From Cristatella mucedo (lineage: Eukaryota > Bryozoa > Phylactolaemata > Cristatellidae): a stretch of DNA of 62,000 nt. Of this stretch, positions 54,873-62,000 are shown piece by piece. Position 1 is the stretch's first letter. Each line of letters starts with the position of its first letter. The notes under the pieces are model-generated. The model was given only the letters and a program-made list of their open reading frames with translations, made no database searches and was not told the origin of the DNA. A program made the translations under genes and the position numbers. The stretch lies in contig WPIO01000006.1 of the NCBI GenBank assembly GCA_009760855.2, positions 757,501-819,500 on the forward strand. The letters are read 5' to 3'.

Positions 54873-55837
54873 ATGGAAAATGTTACTAGAATGAATGGTT
54901 CTATTTACGATGACCTTGATGCAAATGGAAACATAATTATAAATATTTCATATCCATTGAATAATGGTGATGGAATAAGATTAGATTATGCTCCAAGTTC
55001 AAACTTTGGAAACAGTATAGTAAACAATGTTTTAGGAGAAATGGCATATGTTGCTAATTTATCAAACTTACTTCCAAACAGTGGTGCAAAATCTTTATTT
55101 TACTTACCATTCAATTGCATTTCACTTTACAGCAAATGTAAAGCGCCTAGAGAAAGATTAAGTTCTCTGAGGGCGCTTTATCAAGTGAATTATTATTATT
55201 ATTATTATTTATCTCAGCTGAATTGTACAAATGTTACTGGTATAAGTGCAAATTCTGCCGATAGAACTACATATCATGATTCTAGACGTTATAAAGTAAT
55301 AAACTATGGTCTGCTAAAAAGTAAGACTCAAGTTTTCAATGGAAACTCAAATATTACTCTTGACTTGGGGTTAGTAGAATTACTTTTTTAAAGATTCAGA
55401 TATTATAAAAAAACAAACAGTTGATTCTTACAAAAAATGTTACTTTAGACATTTAAGATTGACTAGTTTTCCAAGTTTTATCTCATTAAATGCTTTAGGA
55501 TTAAATATTTATGTAAATGGAACTGGAACAGAAACTGCTATTTTAAGAACAACGCTTGTCGACATAAATCTGTTGGATCGAAGTGGAAATAGGTTACGCA
55601 ACACCATTGAAAACTTTTATTCATGGACCGGTAAATAACTTGGGATTGATATCTAGTGTACTATGGTCTTCTAATGTTACTGGAAAATTCTTTGAGTTGA
55701 CTACTGATAATACTTATCGTGTATCTAGTACTCTTGTTTTAGTAATAATTATTGATGGATCATGCAGTTATGTTATTAAAAATTTCTCTGTTGCTAATAA
55801 TGTAACATACGTTGATTTTCTTATTAGTATAGTATAG
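54873..55837 (+). pseudogene. fibre-like viral protein 2, split by a LINE tail
   Basis: Starts behind AAGAAATG with MENVTRMNGSIYDDLDANGN, then INISYPLNNGDGIRLDYAPS, an INxxxPxNxGDA-like unit like those in the other fibre genes. A LINE 3' end interrupts at 55,108-55,212. The frame then continues TYHDSRRYKVINYGLLKSKT and, after shifts near 55,390 and 55,600, reaches a beta-rich end (LISSVLWSSNVTGKFFELTT; DGSCSYVIKNFSVANNVTYV). Its stop TAG (55,835-55,837) lies inside the start motif of the next gene. Attachment role inferred from the repeat only. Confidence 0.55.
55108..55212 (+). mobile_element. LINE 3' end inserted in fibre gene
   Basis: CATTTCACTTTACAGCAAATG, the hairpin AAAGCGCCTAGAGAAAGATTAAGTTCTCTGAGGGCGCTTT, then (ATT)n. 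Same end as 41,896-41,969; only about 100 bp long. Confidence 0.9.
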
Positions 55838-55842
55838 AAATG
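55831..55842 (+). promoter_or_regulatory. stop/start overlap inside a TATAGAAATG motif
   Basis: AGTATAGAAATG: the stop TAG of the upstream fibre-like gene and the ATG (55,840-55,842) of the next, two bases apart. Same layout as 48,739-48,750 on the other strand. Confidence 0.65.
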
Positions 55843-58331
55843 TCTGTTGGTTATCGCAGGAAAGGAAATTAAACAAAAAATTACATTCGGAACTCACAAA
55901 ATTACATTCGGAAGAGCGGTGATATTATGAATGGATCTTTAAATATGAATCAAAATTTAATAAAAAAAACTTGGAGATCCTGTTGATTCTGGACATGCGG
56001 TAAATAGAAAGTATATAGACACAAACTTTGTTACAAAAGTATCCAGAGGAACAACTGCTGATGGAGATATAAATATGAACAATCATAGACTGATAGATCA
56101 TGCAAATCCTATCAATGCAAGTGATGCTACTACAAAAGATTAAGCAGGCACAAAAATATCAAAAACTGGTGGTACTATTAATAGTGGGCTAACTGTAAAT
56201 GGAACATTAAGTATTGCTAATGCAGCAGCACCAGATTCATCAACCAACGTTGCAACAGTTGCATATATAAATGCTAATTTTGTAAGACAGGACAATGATT
56301 CAATGAATGGCCCTTTGAATATGCAGAATTATCCAATTATTATATAAAATGACCATATTAACCCTAATGATGGAGTAAATCTTGGTTACCTAATAATAAA
56401 ATTAACAATAATAATGCACTTGACAAAGCGCCCTCAGAGAACTATCTCATTATAGGAATACAATAATCTCATTCTAGGCGCTTTACATTTGCTGCAAAGG
56501 GAAATGCAATTGGATGGTGACTAATATCATGCTTGATAAACAAACAACATGAATAACATGGTTAAGGGTGACATGCACAGGGTCAGCATGCAAATGTGGT
56601 TAGTGGCAGCATGTACAGTGTCAGCACCCATAAGCACATCAAGGACGAATCACAGGGACCCACTAAATGCTGTCCTAAATAGGAATAGGTGTGTTTTAAA
56701 GTTCCTTTTAAATGTGGTGAAGTCAGGAGATGTTCGGACGCAAGTCGGGAGGGAATTCCATGCTTTGGGAGCATACAAACTAAATGCACGGTCTCCAGAG
56801 GATTGGTTAGTGGTGACATGCAAAGGGTCAGCATGCAAATGTGGTTAGTGCCAGCATGCAGTGTCAGCACGCATAAGCACATCAAAGACAAATCACAGGG
56901 ACCCACTAAATGCTGTCCTAAATAGGATTTAAGTTCTTTTTAAATGTGGTCAAGTCAGGAGATGTTCTTACGCAAGTCGGGAGGGAATTCCATGCTTTGG
57001 GAGCATGCAAACTAAATGCACTGTCTCCAAAGGATTTAAGGTTTGTACGAGGTATTGGTAGACTGTTGGATTCCGAAAAGCAGGTGGTACGATGCTTGGC
57101 CTGGTGGGGGAGTAGATCTGAGAAATAGGCTGGAGCTAAAGAATGAAGTGACCTAAAAGTGAGTGACAAAGCCTTGAAGTCAATCCGTTGCTTGACTGGT
57201 AGCCAGTGCAGGTCGGCGAGAAGTGGTGTGACGTGGCAACTGTGACGCTCACGACAGATAAGCCTAGCTTCGGAGTTTTGCACCAGCTGCAATCGCCTGA
57301 TCGCACATGCCGGTAGGCCAGTAAGCAGTGAGCTGCAGAATTTGAGACGGAATGTCACGAATGCATGTACCTAAATAAAGTAAGTGATGGAAATATAGCC
57401 ACTATAAATTTTAAAGGAATTATGGATGGATCACTAACTACACAAATATATGGTAAACTACTTAATGGTAGATGGATTACTAACATTAATGATATTACAA
57501 TCCCAAGGAAGATTATTTGTTATTGGAGTATTACATAGCTTTCGAGGACAAACAAATGTACTTATTCCACCACCATCCCCTTTATCACCTCAGAGCGATT
57601 TATTGCATAGTGTGTATTTATTAGATACTGATAAAAAATATTTCCTAGTTCTACTTTGATATTAGGATCAAGTCTGTTAGATATATTGACAAATGTTACT
57701 ATTTATATAGCAATAGTGTAAATGCTAATAGAAAAGATTTACAGATGATTAGAACAAATAATTTATCTAAGAACAGAATAACAAATCTTATAAGCACTGT
57801 AGACTCATTACAGAGTGTTGGAAAACCATTTGCTGATAACAACTATTTAAGAGAAGATTCAGATCAAATTATAAGAGGAGACATATCTGCAAACAAAAAT
57901 ATGTTAATGTACTAACTCCAATTAATGGAAGCGATATTGCAACAAAAGAATACATTAATACTAAGGCATATTTCACTGTTAATGGTGATTTAACAGTCAA
58001 TGATTAAAGTGCTTATGGTACTACTAATAACTGTCGAACAATTACTGATGTTTTTAAAAGATGCTTACTAAATCTAAAACGTTTTAATTTTATACGGATA
58101 GTCTATTGTCCTTTGACTTTTAGTAAAATAGAAAATTTACCAGATTTTCCTAGAGATAGTTACTTATCTAGATTACCTGATATATACATAAAAAGCAAAC
58201 TTAGTCAAAAGACAACAATGCAACTAAAGGATATTAAATATGGACCTATCGGATCCTCTGATCCAATAAATATTGTCGATAATTACTATTTTCGCTTCGT
58301 TATTCAACAAAGAGAAATTACTGAATTTTAA
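55840..58331 (+). pseudogene. long tail-fibre-like viral protein 3, split by a LINE
   Basis: Begins MSVGYRRKGN. It has at least four fibre-repeat units before the LINE (SGDIMNGSLNMNQNLI; LGDPVDSGHAVNRKYIDTNF; DGDINMNNHRLIDHANPINA; DNDSMNGPLNMQNYPII) and more after it (LREDSDQIIRGDISANKN; TPINGSDIATKEYINTKAYF). A unique C-terminal domain follows (FSKIENLPDFPRDSYLSRLP; KSKLSQKTTMQLKDIKYGPI) ending at 58,331. Without the insert it is about 500 codons. The repeat, (I/M)xGxLxMNxxxIxxxxxPxxxxDAxxKxYI, is the phage tail-fibre type. Breaks include a TAA near 56,140, where the repeat has Tyr, and many shifts. Confidence 0.65.
56398..57365 (-). mobile_element. CR1/L2-type LINE inserted in fibre gene, with internal duplication
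   Basis: AAT tail at 56,398, hairpin, UTR and C-terminal RT frame (LPACAIRRLQLVQNSEARLI ... APKAWNSLPTCVRTSPDLTT) to the 5' truncation at 57,365. About 240 bp (56,569-56,810) are repeated in tandem at about 56,811-57,045. Fibre coding sequence resumes at about 57,370. Confidence 0.85.
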
Positions 58332-58358
58332 TCAATTTTATTGAAAGATGATAATATG

Positions 58359-58752
58359 ACTAGAGTAAATTACAATGATTTTAAAACAAAAATTATTTAA
58401 CAGTTTATTGGTAATAATACTAATATAGTTAGAAACTACTATAAAACAAGCTTACTCACCAAATTTCTCAGTTTCTAATTTTCTTAATATTAGTTGTTAT
58501 GGTATTGAAAAAAATTACATGTTATTACTAAGTGATTATATAAAACAGTTTTCTATTTATTTTGATTATAGTCGCATTTTTATAACTATTAGTTATCCTG
58601 TTTTAAATTATAATAATATTATTACCCCAAGTGATTTAGATGTTATTGAAATTGGTTTAATTACTAATGTAAAATACAAAAGTATATCCAATCCTACTGA
58701 CTCTACTAATCCTATACCTCTGTCATCGCTTTTTGGACAACAAGTAAACTAA
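58359..58752 (+). pseudogene. viral unknown protein
   Basis: Starts MTRVNYNDFKTKII. After a stop and frame change the frame reads NFLNISCYGIEKNYMLLLSD and YSRIFITISYPVLNYNNIIT, ending PIPLSSLFGQQVN at 58,752. About 130 residues, beta-rich. Its stop lies one base from the stop of the opposing gene. Not recognised; possibly a fibre chaperone or minor structural protein by position. Confidence 0.4.
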
Positions 58753-58753
58753 A

Positions 58754-59152
58754 TTAATCTAAATTCTCCACTCTAAACTTTCTTGAATAAACTCTCTTGG
58801 TAAACTACAAGTCTTTCTTAAATCTATTTATTTCATTATTTGATTTTTTTTCTCTATTTTGTTTGTTTGAGTATGCTTCTGACTTCAAAATATTTATTTT
58901 TTCTACTTTTAAATCTTTGAGATATTCTGAGAAAATGGATCCATCTCTAACTTTAGTGAATATGCATGAAATCTCTGGATTGGAATGATTAATTCTTAAA
59001 GCTTTGTATTCTTAAACTAATTTTGATGCTTCTAAAGTGTATACCTAATATCTTTTATTCTACCCATTGAAAAAACAAACCTTAAAATTAGAATATTGTT
59101 GGCTTTGTACTTCAGTTAGGCAGTTTTTACTTATTGTTTCTATTGAAACCAT
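58754..59152 (-). pseudogene. viral unknown protein
   Basis: Starts at 59,152 behind TATACAGAAATG with MVSIETISKNCLTEVQSQQY. A single frame continues to 58,754 through three internal stops near 59,062, 59,045 and 59,016 and one near 58,820. Segments: INHSNPEISCIFTKVRDGSI; FSEYLKDLKVEKINILKSEA; a basic tail. About 130 residues. Unrecognised. Confidence 0.45.
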
Positions 59153-59171
59153 TTCTGTATAAATAAATTAT

Positions 59172-59708
59172 TTACAAATTAGTTGTTGGAACTGTAGTTG
59201 ATGATGTGGATGGAACCGTTGATGGTGCAGTTGTAGATGCAGCAAGAGCAGCAAGTGTTGCCTTTTGTCTAGCACTAGTTCCATCAGAGATATCAAGAAG
59301 AATTGCATGGCACTCATCTTTAACAATTCCAGAGATATCAGGCTTAGTTCCTGAAACATCTGAGATACCTGTTGACAGTGTTGGTAGTTGGCTAGCAATC
59401 CATGTGGTACAACCAGAGATTTCCCAAGGAGTATCAAGAAGAGTATCAACTTTTGCTCTAACTGCCGATTCAAGATTAGCTGTTACACTTGCCATTCCAG
59501 AACTAGTTACCTTTTGTGCTTCAATGTCACACTCATCAATATAAAACTTTTTAACGGAAGCATTTGTCATAATAGAAATATCTGAATCAAGTGATTGTTG
59601 ATCGTAGTCAGTCATTCTTGATTTGACAAGATAGTCAACATTAGCATTCAAATGAGTTGCAGATGTGGCAAGGTTTGGATCAGTAACATCAGTGCTTGTC
59701 GTTGCCAT
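59172..59708 (-). CDS. intact viral ORF of unknown function
   Basis: 178 codons, no stop or frameshift, start at 59,708 behind TATAGGAAATGG. Sequence MATTSTDVTDPNLATSATHL, then helical VKSRMTDYDQQSLDSDISIM, VTANLESAVRAKVDTLLDTP, WEISGCTTWIASQLPTLSTG, DECHAILLDISDGTSARQKA, ending in a Thr/Ser/Pro/Ala-rich tail (TVPSTSSTTVPTTNL). It is acidic and probably an oligomerising helical protein. Among the viral genes it is the only one of this length without a visible lesion, which could be chance or constraint. No domain recognised. Confidence 0.6.
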   Translation of the reverse strand: MATTSTDVTDPNLATSATHLNANVDYLVKSRMTDYDQQSLDSDISIMTNASVKKFYIDECDIEAQKVTSSGMASVTANLESAVRAKVDTLLDTPWEISGCTTWIASQLPTLSTGISDVSGTKPDISGIVKDECHAILLDISDGTSARQKATLAALAASTTAPSTVPSTSSTTVPTTNL

Positions 59709-59731
59709 TTCCTATAATAATCTAAACTTTT

Positions 59732-60260
59732 TTAACAAATATGGTTAAATAGTTTTATTGCTTTCTCTCTAGATTCTTCATACTTTTAATTATTATCACA
59801 AGAATAAAAAATAGCTTCAAAAACTTTATTGTCCACTATCTTGTAAAATTTACTTTCATCGTTAGTATCACAAATATCTAAAATTGCTTCATGAAGTTTT
59901 TTACCAAATCTATTGGAAAATTGACTATAGTTTTCTTCATCAACACATTATGTAACTGGTTTATTTTTAGAGTCAGAATGATGAATATATATATATATAT
60001 AAACCACATTCTCTTTAGGCAGACCACATTCACTTTGTCTTTCTTGTCTTTCAATGCTACTATTTAGTATTTCAATTCTATTATTTAGACATCACTGCTA
60101 TTCTTTAGTCTTTTAATGGTATTATTAGTCTTCTAAAATTCATCTCTCTATATTTAGTATCTTTCTCGACATCTTTCTCTATTGTTTCAATGATCTTCTT
60201 TTGTCTTTCAATGCTCTGCTTTTGTCTTTCAATACTTTATTTTATTTTATCGAAATTCAT
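59732..60260 (-). pseudogene. viral coiled-coil protein
   Basis: Starts at 60,260 behind TTTATAGAAATGAA with MNFDKIK, a stop, then the repeat SIERQKQSIERQKKIIETIE and a charged coil. After shifts it reads NYSQFSNRFGKKLHEAILDI, CDTNDESKFYKIVDNKVFEA. Stop at 59,732, 23 bp before the next start. A (TA)n run at 59,982-60,002 lies within it. Function unknown. Confidence 0.45.
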
Positions 60261-60296
60261 TTCTATAAATAATAAAAATATTGAATATAAAATCAA

Positions 60297-60524
60297 TTAA
60301 TATGAACCTTGTTTAGTCTTAGGAGATTTTGATTTTTTATCTTCTTCTGATAACATTGTATTTATTTTACTTCTGCACTCTAATAGTTTATCACATACAT
60401 CACACATTTCAACAAGAATGCTAGTGAATGATCTGTCTAAATCTGGAATAGGTTAATCAAGTTAATTCTTAACAATTCTTTAATCAACTCGTTTTAATTT
60501 TTGTATGCAAATTTTAAGAGCCAT
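60297..60524 (-). pseudogene. viral small helical protein, right-most viral gene
   Basis: MALKICIQKLKRVD, a stop, then a frame with PDLDRSFTSILVEMCDVCDK and LLECRSKINTMLSEEDKKSK, stop at 60,297. About 75 residues with a CxxC. It lies next to the LINE tail that ends the viral block. Confidence 0.4.
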
Positions 60525-60544
60525 ATCTCTCGGCTGTTCACAAC

Positions 60545-61982
60545 AACAACAGCAACTACTACTACTACTACTACTAATAATAATAATGCACTTGATAAAG
60601 CGCCCCAGAGAACATAAGCTCTTTCTAGGCGCTTTACATTTGCTGCAAAGGGACATGCAATTAAATGGTAAGTAAAGTCATGCTTGTAAAAAAAACAAAA
60701 TGAATACTATGGTTAGGGGTGACATGCACAGGGTCAGCATGCAAATGTGGTTAGTGGCAGCATGCAGTGTCAGCACGCATAAGCACATCAAGGACGAATC
60801 ACAGGGATCCACTAAATGCTGCCCTAAATAGGTGTGTTTTTAAGTTCCTTTCAAATGTGGTCAGGTCAGGGGATGTTCTGACGCAGGTCGGGAGGGAATT
60901 CTAGGCTTTGGGAGCATACGAACTAAATGCACGGTCTCCACAGGATTTAAGGCTGGTAAAAGGTACTTGTAGACTGTTGGATTCCGAAAAGTAGGTGGTA
61001 CGATGCTTGGCCTGATGGGATAGTAGATCTGAGAGATAGGCTGGAGCCATAGAATTAAGGGACTTAAAAGTGAGCGACAATACCTTGAAGTCAATCCGTT
61101 GCTTGACTGGTAGCCAGTGCAGGTTGACGAGAAGTGGAGTAATATGGCAACTGCGACACTCACGATAGACAAGCCTAGCTGCAGAGTTTTGCACCAGCTG
61201 CAATTGCCTGATCGCACATGCTGGTAGGCCAGTAAGCAGTGAGTTGCAGAAGTCGAGACGGGATGTCACGAATGCATGGACCAACTTTTATCGTTATCTA
61301 AACAAGCCCGAATTTTAGCAATGTTATGAAGCTGAAAATAGGCAGATTTGACTGTGGAGCTGATGTGGTCGTCTAACGAGAGGTCGCTTTGGAATTTGAC
61401 ACCTAGATTTCGAGCTGATTCAACAGGAGATGTGCAGAGATATGCAGGCAGAGCCAATTTTGAGAGTCAGCTTTTCCAATCTCTGAATCACACTGGGTTT
61501 GCCCATAACTTGTAAGTTAGTTTTATCATCGTTTAGTTTTAGATAATTTGCTGCCATCCATGTGTGGATGTCATCAATGCATGCAGCTAGTGAGTTTAGA
61601 GAATTTGAGGTGCTCGAAGGCTGGGAGGGATCAAAGCAAAGGTACATCTGAGTGTCATCCGCATAGAAGTGAAAGCCTAGATTGTGCTTGGCAATCACAT
61701 CAGCGAGAGGGAGAGTATAAACGGTGAAAAGGACCGGACCTAGCACAGAGCCCTGAGGTACTCCATATTTTAGAGGTACTTCAGATGATCTTTGTCCATT
61801 CACGTCAACACTCTGGAGTCTTCCACTGAGATAAGACCTGAACCACTGCAGGGCAGTGCCAGTGATGCCCAGGCTAGATGAGAGGTGCTCCAGAAGAACT
61901 TCGTGATCGATGGTATCAAAAGCTGTCGAATGATGGAGCAAAACAAGCAGAGACACTCTACCCATGTCTACATTCCTAACTA
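60545..61982 (-). mobile_element. CR1/L2-type LINE, longest RT copy
   Basis: Tail of (ACT)n/(AAT)n at 60,558-60,590, UTR, then the C-terminal frame and the RT core. Motifs from N to C: STAFDTIDHEVLLEHL (first catalytic Asp), GTALQWFRSYLSGRLQSVDV, YGVPQGSVLGPVLFTVYTLP, FHFYADDTQMYLCF (catalytic DD), AANYLKLNDDKTNLQVMGKP. One frameshift near 61,440 separates core from thumb. It runs off the window edge, where a possible endonuclease would follow. Confidence 0.9.
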
Positions 61983-62000
61983 GGTCGTTTATACCCTAAG

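Larger units (their letters stand above)
41971..60540. mobile_element. endogenous Polinton/adintovirus-like DNA virus, decayed
   Basis: AT-rich block of about 18.5 kb with tightly packed genes on both strands, sharply different from its GC-richer flanks. Diagnostic remnants: DDE integrase, double-jelly-roll type capsid protein, A32/FtsK-type packaging ATPase, adenain-type protease, PLA2-type virion protein. This gene set, with an integrase, defines Polintons/adintoviruses and relatives. Phage-tail-fibre-like proteins and an HNH-AP2 endonuclease are extra cargo. No polymerase B or terminal inverted repeats are seen; both ends abut LINE microsatellite tails. Most genes carry stops or frameshifts. 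Confidence 0.8.

Noticed and set aside
42000-60500. Bacterial or phage contamination, suggested by the tail-fibre repeats
   Set aside because: Retroelement inserts of the same families as in the flanks lie inside the block, and the capsid, ATPase and protease are of eukaryotic-virus type.
41971-60540. Stop-codon reassignment to explain in-frame TAA/TAG/TGA in viral genes
   Set aside because: All three stops occur, they replace different residues (Trp, Tyr, Gln/Glu positions), and single-base indels are equally common. Decay explains this better than an altered code.

Overview
The window looks like an invertebrate animal genome. It has intron-separated candidate exons with GT/AG borders, several families of non-LTR retrotransposons (a CR1/L2-type LINE, a second LINE with a pentameric tail, and an R2-like LINE), tRNA-derived SINEs, microsatellites and a diverged satellite array. 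There are no bacterial operons or rRNA genes, and I see no functional tRNA gene. The species cannot be named from sequence alone.

Layout. 1-8,300: repeat-rich DNA with LINE and SINE fragments and a 12-bp minisatellite. 8,396-16,540: a candidate minus-strand host gene, seen as short coding-like exons with splice sites. 17,200-19,980: a tandem array of about 15 diverged units of roughly 170 bp. 20,000-23,800: LINE and SINE debris. 24,800-29,600: a GC-rich domain with one long minus-strand reading frame (888 codons, low complexity). 30,540-32,800: a decayed R2-like LINE. 34,100-41,970: more LINE and SINE fragments.

The main find is at about 41,970-60,540: an AT-rich, gene-dense block of about 18.5 kb that I interpret as a decayed endogenous DNA virus of the Polinton/adintovirus type. 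It carries remnants of a retrovirus-like integrase, a double-jelly-roll type major capsid protein, two related minor structural proteins, a packaging ATPase with a long C-terminal extension, an adenovirus-type cysteine protease preceded in the same frame by a DUF5679-like segment, a phospholipase A2-type virion protein, two or three phage-tail-fibre-like genes, an HNH-AP2 endonuclease and several unknown genes. No DNA polymerase B is visible. The genes abut or overlap by a few bases, and many share a start-embedded motif close to TATAGAAATG. Almost all are broken by stops or frameshifts, and four later retroelement insertions interrupt them, so this is an old insertion. The virus assignment rests on motif order and gene context read by eye; no database search was run.
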